Shown here in pieces: positions 41,190 to 50,804 of a stretch of DNA of 64,000 nt. Below the pieces are notes generated by a model. It had not been told where the DNA came from. It did no database searches and saw nothing but the letters and a program-made list of their open reading frames with translations. Within the stretch, counting starts at the first letter, position 1, and the number at the start of each line of letters is the position of its first letter. The position numbers and the translations under genes are program-made. Origin of the DNA: Akkermansia sp. (lineage in GTDB: Bacteria > Verrucomicrobiota > Verrucomicrobiia > Verrucomicrobiales > Akkermansiaceae); NCBI GenBank assembly GCA_017555205.1, contig JAFZGW010000009.1, forward strand, positions 1-64,000, read 5' to 3'.

Positions 41190-44100
41190 GTGGATTCTCA
41201 ATAAAATCGTAGGTTCTAAGAACCAGCGTGAGGTGCGTAAGTTGCGCCCCATCGTGAAGAAAATGCTCGAAATAGAAACTAACTGGCAGGGCAAGGATCG
41301 CGATTTTCTCGTCGGTAAGACAGCGGAGTGGCAGCGCTACCTCCATCGCTTTACCCCCATTGATTTGCCGACTCGTGGCGTAATTCTTGCCGCCGATCAG
41401 GATGATTTGCAGAAGTATGCCGATGTGCTTAATACTCGATTTGAGTCACTTAAAGATATTTTCCCTAAGTTGCCGAAGATTGAGGCAACGGCAGAATCCA
41501 TCGAAGCCGGTAAGAAAGCATTTGCTGAAATTGAGCCGAAGTTTGACAAGCTGCGCGCCAAGTACCTTGAGCAAATCATGCCCGAGGCATTCGCTGTTGC
41601 CAAATGTGCGGCACGCAATCTGTGCGGAACCGAGGTGGATGTTTGCGGTACCCCGATTAAGTGGGATATGGTGCACTTTGATGTGCAGCTGATTGGTGGT
41701 ATAGCACTGCACCGCGGATTTATTGCCGAAATGGCCACGGGTGAAGGTAAGACGCTGGTAGCGACCCTGCCGGTGTACCTGAATGCCCTTACCGGTCTGG
41801 GTGTGCACGTTGTGACGGTCAACGACTACCTGGCACGCCGTGACTCGATGTGGATGGGTGCGCTCTTCAGATACCTCGGTCTGACGGTTGGCTGTATTCA
41901 GAGCATGATGCCCAATGACCTGCGCCGCCAGATGTACGCCTGCGATATTACCTACGGTACCAATGCTGAGTTCGGTTTCGACTACCTGCGCGACAATGGT
42001 ATGGCCTCTACCCGAAGTGCTCAGGTGCAGCGCGGCCACTACTTCGCTATTATTGACGAGGTTGACTCCATTCTTATTGACGAAGCTCGTACGCCGCTTA
42101 TCATTTCCGGACCCGCCGTCATTGAGCGCGAGCAGCAGTACGATGCCCTGAAACCCCTGATTGAGAAGGTGGTAAAGGCTCAGATTGAGCTTTGTAACGG
42201 GTTGATGACTGAGGCTAAGCAGTATGCCAAGGAGGGCAATGCCATGGCTGCCGGTCGCTGCCTGTACAAGGTGAAGCTCGGTATGCCCCGCAACCGCGCC
42301 TTCATGCGCTCGCAGGAGGATGTGGAGATGCGCCGCATGGTTGAAAAATACGAGCTGTTCCTGCTGCAGGATCCTCGCAAGCTTGAGCTCTTCCAGCTTA
42401 AGGAGGAACTTTTCTTCTGCCTTGACGAAAAATTGCACGATGCCGACCTCATGGAGAAAGGTCGCGAGCATATCAGCCCCGGTAATCCGGAGGCCTTCGT
42501 ATTGCCCGACCTCGGTACTGAGTTCGTGAACATCGACGAGGACGAAACACTTACTGAGCGTGAGCGCGAGGCTCGCAAGAGCGCCCTTATTAAGCGTTTG
42601 GATGAAAACGCCGCCCGCTTGCACACCATCAGCCAGCTGCTGAAGGCCTACACTATCTACGAAAAGGATAAGGAGTATGTGGTGAAGGACGGCAAGGTCG
42701 TCATCATTGACCAGAATACCGGCCGTGAAATGCCCGGCCGCCGCTGGAGCGAGGGTCTGCACCAGGCCGTGGAAGCTAAGGAAGGCGTGGAAGTTGAGGC
42801 CGAGAACATGACCTATGCGACCATCACCATCCAGAACTACTTCCGTCTCTACTCCCGCTTAGCCGGTATGACCGGTACCGCAGAGACCGAGGCCGCAGAG
42901 TTCCACGATATTTACAAGCTCGACGTGCTGCCCATTCCTACGAATCGCCCCTGTATTCGTCAGGATTACAATGACCTCATCTTCAAGACCCGTCGCGAGA
43001 AGTTCAACGCTGTGGTCGCCAAGATTAAGGAGCTGCATGTGAAGGGACAGCCCGTGCTGGTAGGTACCGCGAGTGTGATTGCCTCCGAGACTCTTTCGCG
43101 CATGCTTGCCGGGGCACGCATCCCCCACGAAGTGCTCAATGCCAAGAACCACCAGCGCGAAGCCGAAATCGTAGCTCGTGCCGGTCAGCGCGGTGCCGTA
43201 ACGGTATCTACCAACATGGCAGGTCGTGGTACCGATATTAAGCTGGGTGAGGGTGTGGCTGATTTGGGTGGCTTGTTCGTGCTGGGCACCGAGCGCTACG
43301 AATCCCGCCGTATTGACCGCCAGTTGCGCGGTCGTTGCTCTCGCCAGGGTGACCCCGGCGCCTCTCAGTTCTTCCTGTCATTTGAGGATGACCTCATGCG
43401 CAACTTCGGTGGCAGCGAACGCATGACCCGAGTGATGGATCGCTTTGGTATGGAAGAGGGCGAGGCTGTGGAAAGCGGCCTGATGAACAAGATTATCGAA
43501 GGCGCTCAGAAACGCGTGGAGCAGCGCAACTACATGTGGCGTAAGCACGTGCTGGACTACGATGACGTCATGAACCAGCAGCGCACCATCGTTTACGGTA
43601 TGCGCAATGAGGCCTTGCTTTGCGAGGAGCCCCGCGAGATGATTTACGAACAGCTCGAAGAAGGTACCCGTACCAAGTGCGACCTTTACCTGAATGAGGA
43701 CAACACCGGCACCGTGCGCCGCACTGACCTGCTGCAGTGGGTGAACTCGACCTTCCCCCTGGGGTGGGGTGAGGCTCAATCCGATTTCCTGACCAAGGCT
43801 CCCGATGAGGCTGCTCAAATCATCATTGATAAGGTACGGGAAATGTACGAGAAGAAGATTGCCGGAGAGCGCCCCGACCGTGTGGACCAGATGGAGCGTT
43901 CCATCATGCTGCAGTCTATCGATAAGCTTTGGCAGCAGCACATTACCGATATGGATGCTCTGCGTGAAGGCGTGCGCCTGCGTGCTCAGGGACAGCGTGA
44001 CCCCCTCGTTGAGTACAAGAAGGAGGCTTACGAGATTTTCGAGTCTCTCATGAACAATATTCAGTTCGAGATTCTCAACAACCTCTTCCGCAGCACCACT

Positions 44101-44520
44101 AACCTCAACGCCTTCGAGGACTTCCTTGCCTCGCTGCCTAACAGCAACGCTGATGAGGAGTCTTCGGATGTGACGGATATCCTTGGCAACGGCGACTTGC
44201 TTTCCATGCTGCGCGAGCAGATGAGCCAGATTACCGAACGTGCCAGGAATGCAGCGCCTGCTCCCGAGCCGCTTGATATCCCCGAGCTCCCTGTGCCCGA
44301 TATGGAACTGCCTGAGGGAACCAGCGTGAGCGGTGCACCTATGCCCGGCGTGCGCATGAAGGCTGAGAAAAAGCTCGCCATGCCTCGCCGCAAGGTGATG
44401 GGCAAGATTAAGCGCGAAACAAATCCCGCCGTAATGGCTTTGGGCGACGAGGAATTGCTGCCAGAGTTGCTCCCCGGTGAGGAGGAGCCCGTTGCAGAGA
44501 CTGAGCAGAAGCCTGAGTAA
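41182..44520 (+). CDS. secA: Preprotein translocase ATPase SecA
   Basis: 1112 aa, longer than E. coli SecA (901). It drives secretion through SecYEG. Walker A is ATGEGKTLVATL and the DEAD-like box is IIDEVDSILIDEARTPLI. GTASVIASE, STNMAGRGTDIKLGEGV and RQLRGRCSRQGDPG mark the second ATPase half. The extra length comes from insertions around 330-480 and a Pro/Glu-rich C-terminus. The usual C-terminal zinc-binding cysteines are absent. No Shine-Dalgarno precedes the ATG. Confidence 0.98.
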   Translation: MIKWILNKIVGSKNQREVRKLRPIVKKMLEIETNWQGKDRDFLVGKTAEWQRYLHRFTPIDLPTRGVILAADQDDLQKYADVLNTRFESLKDIFPKLPKIEATAESIEAGKKAFAEIEPKFDKLRAKYLEQIMPEAFAVAKCAARNLCGTEVDVCGTPIKWDMVHFDVQLIGGIALHRGFIAEMATGEGKTLVATLPVYLNALTGLGVHVVTVNDYLARRDSMWMGALFRYLGLTVGCIQSMMPNDLRRQMYACDITYGTNAEFGFDYLRDNGMASTRSAQVQRGHYFAIIDEVDSILIDEARTPLIISGPAVIEREQQYDALKPLIEKVVKAQIELCNGLMTEAKQYAKEGNAMAAGRCLYKVKLGMPRNRAFMRSQEDVEMRRMVEKYELFLLQDPRKLELFQLKEELFFCLDEKLHDADLMEKGREHISPGNPEAFVLPDLGTEFVNIDEDETLTEREREARKSALIKRLDENAARLHTISQLLKAYTIYEKDKEYVVKDGKVVIIDQNTGREMPGRRWSEGLHQAVEAKEGVEVEAENMTYATITIQNYFRLYSRLAGMTGTAETEAAEFHDIYKLDVLPIPTNRPCIRQDYNDLIFKTRREKFNAVVAKIKELHVKGQPVLVGTASVIASETLSRMLAGARIPHEVLNAKNHQREAEIVARAGQRGAVTVSTNMAGRGTDIKLGEGVADLGGLFVLGTERYESRRIDRQLRGRCSRQGDPGASQFFLSFEDDLMRNFGGSERMTRVMDRFGMEEGEAVESGLMNKIIEGAQKRVEQRNYMWRKHVLDYDDVMNQQRTIVYGMRNEALLCEEPREMIYEQLEEGTRTKCDLYLNEDNTGTVRRTDLLQWVNSTFPLGWGEAQSDFLTKAPDEAAQIIIDKVREMYEKKIAGERPDRVDQMERSIMLQSIDKLWQQHITDMDALREGVRLRAQGQRDPLVEYKKEAYEIFESLMNNIQFEILNNLFRSTTNLNAFEDFLASLPNSNADEESSDVTDILGNGDLLSMLREQMSQITERARNAAPAPEPLDIPELPVPDMELPEGTSVSGAPMPGVRMKAEKKLAMPRRKVMGKIKRETNPAVMALGDEELLPELLPGEEEPVAETEQKPE

Positions 44521-44564
44521 AGCGCAGGTTCGCGAGGCATCGACCAAACATTCCGCCGCACGGT

Positions 44565-45638
44565 ATGAACATTCGCTCTGTTCTGGAATACGTGCCTTAC
44601 TTTCGCGGCCGGCTCTTCGTAGTTCACATCTGCGAAGAGCTGCTGGCAGCGGAGCCTTTGGTGGATGCTTTGCTTGATGTTGACGCCCTGCATGAAATTG
44701 GGGTGCGTCTGGTGCTGGTGGCTGAGGGTGAAGATACCTCTTTGTTGCTGCGCCGTGCCGGTTTGTGCGAGGTGCATGCCGCCGCCGCAGAGCTACCGCT
44801 TACAACGGGAGAAATGGCGCTTGCCCGTGTACGGGAGATAGTGGAGCGCCGCCAGGTGGCCATCGTCGCTTCGGGAACCACCGGTCAGTTTGATGCCGGT
44901 AGTGTGGCGCTTGCTGCACAATTGGGAGCGGCTAAGTATATTTGCCTACAGGCGGGGGGAGTGCCCGGTCGGGGCGGACAGCCGATTTTTGCCGTACTTG
45001 AGCGGGATGTATTTTCCGGTGCCTGTGATGATTGCACGCATGCCGACACCTTGTTGCAGGCTGCGGAAGTGTGCCGTTGCGGGGTGCCGCGTGTTCACCT
45101 GCTGGACGGCCGCTACCGTGGGGTGCTGCTGGATGAAATCTTCTCCGAGGAAGGTGTGGGAGCCATGGTGCATACCGACTCCTATCGGGAAATCCGCCTG
45201 TTGCAGGAGGATGATATACCGGAGCTGCTCTCGATGATTGCTCGCTGTGTTGTCGACTCGAAACTCGTAGAGCGCACGTATGAAAGTATTCGGGAGCATA
45301 TAGATAGCTATTATGTCTATACGTTGGATGACACAATCGTGGGCTGTGTAGCCCTCTATCCCTTCGCTGCCGAGCATTGTGCCGAGCTTGGCTGCCTGTT
45401 TATTAAGAAAAATTATGAAGGCCATGGCTATGGGCGGGCTATGTGCCGATATGTGGAGGAGCGTGCCCGGGATTTGGGCTACGAGTGGATTTTTGCAATA
45501 TCTCAGAGCGCGGTTGATTATTTCCGGGATCGACTTGGGTATGCAGAATTGCCGCGTGATGTGCTGCCGGAATCTCGCCGCGCTGTGCTCGAAGCCAGTG
45601 GGCGTGCATCCGCTGTTTTCGGGCGTCGCCTGAGCTGA
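44565..45638 (+). CDS. ArgA-like N-acetyltransferase with reduced amino-acid-kinase domain
   Basis: 357 aa. The start FRGRLFVVHICEELLA and HEIGVRLVLVAEG align with the amino-acid-kinase half of N-acetylglutamate synthase (FRGKTFVIAFGGEAL and SLGVRLVLV in known enzymes). The Gly-Gly substrate loop is replaced by Cys-Glu-Glu and the half is about 200 residues instead of 280. The C-terminal GNAT domain (from REIRLLQEDDIPELL) has the acetyl-CoA loop KKNYEGHGYGRAMC. It probably performs the first step of arginine synthesis. It is 44 nt after secA. Confidence 0.78.
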   Translation: MNIRSVLEYVPYFRGRLFVVHICEELLAAEPLVDALLDVDALHEIGVRLVLVAEGEDTSLLLRRAGLCEVHAAAAELPLTTGEMALARVREIVERRQVAIVASGTTGQFDAGSVALAAQLGAAKYICLQAGGVPGRGGQPIFAVLERDVFSGACDDCTHADTLLQAAEVCRCGVPRVHLLDGRYRGVLLDEIFSEEGVGAMVHTDSYREIRLLQEDDIPELLSMIARCVVDSKLVERTYESIREHIDSYYVYTLDDTIVGCVALYPFAAEHCAELGCLFIKKNYEGHGYGRAMCRYVEERARDLGYEWIFAISQSAVDYFRDRLGYAELPRDVLPESRRAVLEASGRASAVFGRRLS

Positions 45639-45716
45639 TTTTTCGGATAATCGACCGACCGGAGGTCGAGAAACTGTTTTATTGAGACCCAAATCGTTAT
45701 TTTTGCTCTTTTATCG

Positions 45717-45746
45717 TTGACAAGCAACGTGACATATCTCTATAAT
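45717..45746 (+). promoter_or_regulatory. Promoter with consensus boxes
   Basis: TTGACA (45717-45722), 18-bp spacer, TATAAT (45741-45746). Both hexamers are perfect. The ATG at 45755 follows after 8 nt. Confidence 0.8.
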
Positions 45747-45754
45747 GCAGAGTG

Positions 45755-46690
45755 ATGTCAGAACGTCTGCGCTCCTTTATAAATCACCCCCGATTCATCA
45801 TCCTTCGTCGATTAGTGATGGTGGTGGTTTATTGTATTCTCATCGAGCGGTTGGCCGGGGCGCTTTATATATGGGAGTGCGATTTGCTGGAGCATGCTCC
45901 GCTCTGGCGATGGTTGCATGTAGTGGCTTTGGTTGGCATGTGGGGGGCACCGGGAGCTGCCGTGCTTTTGTCGGTGGTTTGGGGCGTGCGAGCCTATAGA
46001 GCTCGCCGTTCAGCCAAAGAAAATGCAGCCATCGAAGGTGAGGAGTCTGTTCAATTGGAGTTGCCGCTCAAATTTCCCCCACCTTGTGCGCAGGGGCGTT
46101 TTAAGCGCTTTTGGGATGTATGGTTGCTGGTGGTGGTGGCTTTGGTTACTTTGCCCCTGACGGAGTGGTATCAATACCTTGTATCTTGCCGCAGCGAGTT
46201 GACCGTGAGCTGCTTGGGGGGGCATGCCGAGCAATATGAGGCGCGAGCTGAGTGCAGAAGTTCCTCCGCCCCGGCTGCTGCTATCGGCGAGCATCTTCCG
46301 GTGCCGGAGTCGTATTTACACCGCTTTTACCTGCCGGACGGCGATTATCATGTCAAATGCAGTAAGAGTGGCGATATGTTTACGCTCAGTCATATCCGTA
46401 AAACGCGCCGCTTTACATTGCGCCCTCTCTTTGCACCTGCGGATGAAGTAGAACTCCATATTTGCCCCATCAGGACCGATGCAGAGCGCAAGCGGGTGAT
46501 GGCTCTGCTGAATTATTATATGGGCAATCCGCAAGCTCTGCGCCCGCGTATTCGCCGCATGCCCTTTACGCGTTGTCAAGATGCATCGGTGCTTTACCTC
46601 GATTATGGCGAATATGTGTTATTACCTATTCCTCAATCCGATAAGCCAACAAATGTTCCGCAGCTTTTTTACCTGTCTCTTCAACCCTAA
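45755..46690 (+). CDS. Membrane protein of unknown function
   Basis: 311 aa from the ATG at 45755 (a GTG one codon earlier is possible). Hydrophobic helices lie at about 18-38, 52-78 and 118-138. An extracytoplasmic part follows with SELTVSCLGGHAEQYEAR, YLHRFYLPDGDYHVKCSKSGD and a repeated RPRIRRMPF basic patch. I recognise no domain. It is expressed from a near-perfect promoter as a nearly leaderless message and appears monocistronic. Confidence 0.65.
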   Translation: MSERLRSFINHPRFIILRRLVMVVVYCILIERLAGALYIWECDLLEHAPLWRWLHVVALVGMWGAPGAAVLLSVVWGVRAYRARRSAKENAAIEGEESVQLELPLKFPPPCAQGRFKRFWDVWLLVVVALVTLPLTEWYQYLVSCRSELTVSCLGGHAEQYEARAECRSSSAPAAAIGEHLPVPESYLHRFYLPDGDYHVKCSKSGDMFTLSHIRKTRRFTLRPLFAPADEVELHICPIRTDAERKRVMALLNYYMGNPQALRPRIRRMPFTRCQDASVLYLDYGEYVLLPIPQSDKPTNVPQLFYLSLQP

Positions 46691-46765
46691 AATGAAGTGC
46701 CGACTTGCCGCCGCTGATAGGGAGGTACGGGAATGTTGGAATGATTAAAAAAATGCCGATTCGTC

Positions 46766-46794
46766 TTGACTATACATGGGAAAACATGTAGTAT
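46766..46794 (+). promoter_or_regulatory. pflB promoter with palindromic operator candidate
   Basis: TTGACT (46766-46771), 17-bp spacer, TAGTAT (46789-46794). Between the boxes lies a perfect inverted repeat, TACATG (46773-46778), GGAAAA, CATGTA (46785-46790), overlapping the first bases of the -10 box. A repressor bound here would block polymerase. It does not look like the FNR site TTGAT-N4-ATCAA. Confidence 0.65.
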
Positions 46795-46842
46795 CTGTAC
46801 ACGGAAAGTTATTTGCAATTTTTACACTCACAACGATAATTT

Positions 46843-49092
46843 ATGACTACTGAAACAGAAACTCCGGTAAACCCCTGGGAGGGGTTCAAGGGCGGCGTGT
46901 GGACAGAGTCCATCAACGTGCGCGATTTCATTCAGCAGAACTACACACCCTACGAGGGGGATGGCTCTTTCTTGACCGGTCCGACCGAACGCACCACAGC
47001 TCTGTGGGATGAGGTGCTGGACTTGATGAAGAAGGAAATAGATGCCGGTGGTCTGTTGGATGCTGATACTGAGGTTGTATCCACAATTGTATCCCACGGC
47101 CCCGGTTACATCGACAAGGAGAAGGAGCAGATTGTCGGTTTGCAGACGGACGCACCCCTGAAGCGTGCTCTTATGCCCTTCGGCGGTCTTCGCATGGCTC
47201 AGAAGGCCCTGGAGTCTTACGGCATGCAGATGTGCCCGCACACAGCTGAGTTCTTCGGTCGTATTCGCAAGACCCACAATGAGGGTGTGTTCGATGCCTA
47301 CACCAGCGACATTCGTGCCGCTCGTTCCGCCGGTATCATCACCGGTCTGCCCGATGCTTATGGCCGTGGCCGTATCATAGGTGACTATCGTCGTGTGGCT
47401 CTTTACGGTACCGATAAGCTTATTGCTGCTCGCCGTAAGGACCTGAAGGACCGTGAGAGCGGTGACCTGACAGATTCCCTCATCCGCCTGCGCGAGGAGA
47501 TGAATGAGCAGATTCGTGCCCTCGATGAGCTTGCCCGCATGGGGCAGAGCTACGGCTGCGACCTGAGCCGCCCCGCTCAGAACTCCCGCGAGGCCGTGCA
47601 GTGGACCTACCTCGGCTATCTGGCCGCTGTGAAGGAGCAGAACGGCGCTGCTATGTCCCTTGGCCGCGTATCCACCTTCCTCGATATCTACTTCGAGCGC
47701 GACTTGGCTAACGGTACCATTACCGAGGCTGAGATTCAGGAGCTTATGGACCATTTCGTGATGAAGCTGCGCATGGTGCGCTTCATCCGTACCCCCGAGT
47801 ACAACAGCCTGTTCTCCGGCGACCCCACTTGGGTAACCGAATCCATTGGCGGTATGGGCGAAGATGGTCGCACGCTGGTAACCCGCAGCTCCTTCCGTAT
47901 GCTGCAGACCCTCTACAACCTGGGGCCGGCTCCCGAGCCGAACCTTACGGTGCTGTGGGCACAGGGCCTGCCGGAGGGCTTCAAGAAGTATTGCGCCAAG
48001 GTTTCCATCGAGACTTCCTCCGTGCAGTATGAGAACGATGACCTGATGCGCCCGTACTGGGGTGATGACTACGGCATTGCCTGCTGTGTATCCGCCATGC
48101 GTATCGGCAAGCAGATGCAGTTCTTCGGCGCCCGCGCCAACTTGGCCAAGTGCCTTCTCTATGCCCTTAACGGTGGTATGGATGAGGTGAAGGGCAAGCA
48201 GGTGACCCCCGTTGCTCCCCGCTACGAGGGCGAGTACCTCGAGTACGATAAGGTCATGGAGCTCTTCAGCAACATGCAGGATTGGCTTGCCAAGACCTAT
48301 GTGGATGCCCTCAACATCATCCACTACATGCACGATAAGTACTGCTACGAGCGCATAGAGATGGCTCTGCACGACCCCGAGATTCTGCGCACAATGGCTT
48401 GCGGTATTGCCGGTCTGTCCGTGGCTGCCGACTCCCTGTCTGCCATTAAGTACGCCAAGGTGAAGGCCATTCGCAACGAGGAAGGTCTTATCGTTGACTT
48501 CGAGACGGAGGGCGAGTTCCCCTGCTATGGCAACAACGACCCGCGCGTGGACGACATCGCCTGCGACCTTGTCACGAACTTCATGAACAAGATTCGCAAG
48601 CTGCACACCTACCGCGACTCTCTGCCCACGCAGTCTGTTCTTACCATTACCTCGAACGTGGTATACGGTAAGAAGACCGGTAACACGCCTGATGGCCGCC
48701 GCGCCGGCGAGCCCTTCGCACCGGGTGCTAACCCCATGCACGGCCGCGACAAGAATGGCTCCGTGGCTTCCATGCTTTCTGTGGCTAAGCTTAATTACGA
48801 CGACAGCCAGGACGGTATCTCCTACACCTTCTCCATTGTACCCGGCGCTTTGGGTAAGGAGGAAGATGAGCAGCGCACCAAGCTGGTCGGCCTGTTGGAT
48901 GCCTACTTTGCAGCCACCGGTCACCACATCAATGTGAACGTGCTGGAGCGCGAAACCCTGCTTGACGCTATGGAGCACCCCGAGAAGTACCCGCAGCTTA
49001 CCATCCGTGTATCCGGTTACGCTGTGAACTTCATCAAGCTCACTCCCGAGCAGCAGCGCGAAGTAATCTCCCGTACCTTCCACACGAAGTAA
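46843..49092 (+). CDS. pflB: Pyruvate formate-lyase
   Basis: 749 aa. It converts pyruvate and CoA to acetyl-CoA and formate by a glycyl radical. The catalytic cysteine pair is C414-C415 in GIACCVSAM. The radical glycine is about G725 in RVSGYAV near the C-terminus. WEGFKGGVW at the start matches the PFL family rather than other glycyl radical enzymes. It is followed by its activase, with a long hairpin between. Codon use suggests strong expression. Confidence 0.98.
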   Translation: MTTETETPVNPWEGFKGGVWTESINVRDFIQQNYTPYEGDGSFLTGPTERTTALWDEVLDLMKKEIDAGGLLDADTEVVSTIVSHGPGYIDKEKEQIVGLQTDAPLKRALMPFGGLRMAQKALESYGMQMCPHTAEFFGRIRKTHNEGVFDAYTSDIRAARSAGIITGLPDAYGRGRIIGDYRRVALYGTDKLIAARRKDLKDRESGDLTDSLIRLREEMNEQIRALDELARMGQSYGCDLSRPAQNSREAVQWTYLGYLAAVKEQNGAAMSLGRVSTFLDIYFERDLANGTITEAEIQELMDHFVMKLRMVRFIRTPEYNSLFSGDPTWVTESIGGMGEDGRTLVTRSSFRMLQTLYNLGPAPEPNLTVLWAQGLPEGFKKYCAKVSIETSSVQYENDDLMRPYWGDDYGIACCVSAMRIGKQMQFFGARANLAKCLLYALNGGMDEVKGKQVTPVAPRYEGEYLEYDKVMELFSNMQDWLAKTYVDALNIIHYMHDKYCYERIEMALHDPEILRTMACGIAGLSVAADSLSAIKYAKVKAIRNEEGLIVDFETEGEFPCYGNNDPRVDDIACDLVTNFMNKIRKLHTYRDSLPTQSVLTITSNVVYGKKTGNTPDGRRAGEPFAPGANPMHGRDKNGSVASMLSVAKLNYDDSQDGISYTFSIVPGALGKEEDEQRTKLVGLLDAYFAATGHHINVNVLERETLLDAMEHPEKYPQLTIRVSGYAVNFIKLTPEQQREVISRTFHTK

Positions 49093-49125
49093 GGAGTTAT
49101 TTCAATTAACTGATTATTAAATAAA

Positions 49126-49186
49126 AAGTTCGGCGCCTTCGATGTGTGGCGAAAGCGCACATGCCGAGGGTGCCGAACTTATTTTA
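49126..49186 (+). terminator. Long hairpin between pflB and pflA
   Basis: AAGTTCGGC (from 49126) pairs with GCCGAACTT (to about 49180), with further inner pairing through TGTG/CACA to a GAAA loop, followed by ATTTTA. The stem of about 25 bp with a few bulges can act as an attenuator or RNA-stability element that lowers pflA relative to pflB. Confidence 0.75.
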
Positions 49187-49202
49187 ACGAAAGAGTACAG
49201 CT

Positions 49203-49973
49203 ATGAGCAACACGATGGAACCAACAACTGAGCCCGGCGCTTCTATTGGGCTTGTTCATTCGGTGGAATCTTGCGGCACGGTAGATGGGCCGGGTGTGCG
49301 CTTTGTGCTCTTTCTCAGCGGTTGCAGTCTGCGCTGCCGCTATTGCCATAATCCTGATACTTCTTTTGTGCGCCGTGGCAAGGAACGAACGGCCGAGGAT
49401 GTATTGGAGGAAATCAGCCGCTATGCGGCCTTCATAAAGGTTGCCGGGGGCGGGGTGACCATCAGCGGTGGTGATCCGTTATTTCAGCCGAACTTCACCC
49501 GAGCCATTCTTCGGGGCTGCAAAGAGCAGGGGCTACATACCTGCATCGACACATCCGGTCATCTTGGTCGGAATGCGGATGATGCTATGCTGGCGGATAC
49601 TGACCTCGTGCTCTTGGATATCAAAGCTTGGAATCCGGAGGTCTATCAATCCCTGGTTAAACAACCGCTCCAGCCCACGCTAGATTTCGCGGAGCGCCTG
49701 GCAGCCGCTGGCAAGCTCGTGTGGCTGCGCTATGTGCTGGTGCCCGGTGTGACCGACGTCCCCTCCGATGTGGAAAAGTTGGCTCGTTACGCCGCAGGGC
49801 TGGGTAATGTGCAGCGCGTGGACGTGCTGCCGTTCCACCAGATTGGCCGCTATAAGTGGGAGGAGCTGGGGCTGGATTACACTCTCGCAGATGTCGAGCC
49901 CCCCGAGAAGGAACTTACCGACTCCATACGCGCTATTTTTCGCGCGAACGGCTTTGCCGATTGTACATATTGA
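49203..49973 (+). CDS. pflA: Pyruvate formate-lyase activating enzyme
   Basis: 256 aa. This radical SAM protein abstracts hydrogen from the PflB glycine. The [4Fe-4S] motif is CSLRCRYCHN (CxxxCxxC) after VESCGTVDGPGVRFVLFL. GGGVTISGGDPL is the SAM-binding region. It lies 110 nt after pflB, on the same strand. It may share the pflB promoter through the intervening hairpin; no separate consensus promoter was found. Confidence 0.97.
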   Translation: MSNTMEPTTEPGASIGLVHSVESCGTVDGPGVRFVLFLSGCSLRCRYCHNPDTSFVRRGKERTAEDVLEEISRYAAFIKVAGGGVTISGGDPLFQPNFTRAILRGCKEQGLHTCIDTSGHLGRNADDAMLADTDLVLLDIKAWNPEVYQSLVKQPLQPTLDFAERLAAAGKLVWLRYVLVPGVTDVPSDVEKLARYAAGLGNVQRVDVLPFHQIGRYKWEELGLDYTLADVEPPEKELTDSIRAIFRANGFADCTY

Positions 49974-50020
49974 TACATTCGCTGCCGCATTGTAACTGTG
50001 TTTGTCGTGAATAACAAGTA

Positions 50021-50047
50021 AACCGCCGGACTTTCTGCCCGGCGGTT
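50021..50047. terminator. Terminator between pflA and the flavoprotein gene
   Basis: AACCGCCGG (50021-50029) pairs with CCGGCGGTT (50039-50047) between convergent genes. On the minus strand it is followed by TTTACTTG. Confidence 0.7.
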
Positions 50048-50086
50048 GAGAGGTGTGAATGTTTTTGCGCTTAACGTTATGGGGGA

Positions 50087-50701
50087 CTAGCGCACAAAGT
50101 GTGTCCAGGCGCGGGGCTCGTCGAGGGTGGGGTGAGCTGGGCCATTGGCGATACACTGCATCATCCAAGCCAGGTTGCGGCCGAGATTGCGCATGGTCTG
50201 GCAGCCTTCAGGGTCCATTTGAACTTCACCGGGGCGCATGCCGTAAATCATGTTCCAGTAGAAGGAGCTGACGAGCGGCTGATTGTTGTAGGTGATGTAT
50301 TTATTCAGTCGGTCGAGGGTGGTGGAGGCTCCGCCGCGCCGCGCTACAGCGATGGTGGCACCGGGCTTGTACGCCAGTTTGCTGCCGGCGGAGTAGTACA
50401 AGCGATCGAGCAGGGCACACAGCGAACCGTTCGGTCCGGCGAAGTAGGTGGGGCTGCCGATGACGATGGCATCTACCTCATCCAGTTTTTCGTATATGGA
50501 ATTGTAAAGCTCATCGTTCATGCCGCAACGGCCGGATTTCAGGCAGCGGCGACACCCTATGCAACCTTGTACGGCCTGCGTGCCAATCTGAATAATTTCG
50601 GCCTCTGCGCCACCGGCTCGAAGACCGTCTGCTACCATACTGAGGGCGTGGAAAGTGTTACCTTTTGCGTTCGGGCTGCCGTTGATAAGAAGAGCTTTCA
50701 T
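50087..50701 (-). CDS. NADPH-dependent FMN reductase-type flavoprotein with a cysteine cluster
   Basis: 204 aa from the ATG at 50701 (MKALLINGSPNAKGNTF). The flavodoxin-like fold shows the phosphate loop NGSPNAKGNT and GSPTYFAGPNG. GCIGCRRCLKSGRCGMND carries four cysteines as in iron-sulfur flavoproteins of the Isf type, so an Fe-S cluster is likely. It probably handles electron transfer or quinone reduction under low oxygen. Its neighbour is the anaerobic PFL pair, though on the opposite strand. Confidence 0.85.
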   Translation of the reverse strand: MKALLINGSPNAKGNTFHALSMVADGLRAGGAEAEIIQIGTQAVQGCIGCRRCLKSGRCGMNDELYNSIYEKLDEVDAIVIGSPTYFAGPNGSLCALLDRLYYSAGSKLAYKPGATIAVARRGGASTTLDRLNKYITYNNQPLVSSFYWNMIYGMRPGEVQMDPEGCQTMRNLGRNLAWMMQCIANGPAHPTLDEPRAWTHFVR

Positions 50702-50804
50702 ACTGCATGAGATTAGCATATATAATTCTGCACGGCAAGCAAAAAAGGCTTGCTATTTATTGTTGATGTGTTACGCTTTTTCCGATTTCCTCCTCCGTTG
50801 TTTT

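Noticed and set aside
41446..44547. Long open frames antisense to secA
   Set aside because: secA is unambiguous. The antisense frames are a codon-bias shadow.
46828..49083. A 751-codon open frame antisense to pflB
   Set aside because: It mirrors pflB, whose product has clear family motifs. The composition of the antisense product is not protein-like, and such long antisense frames arise from GC-rich codon bias.
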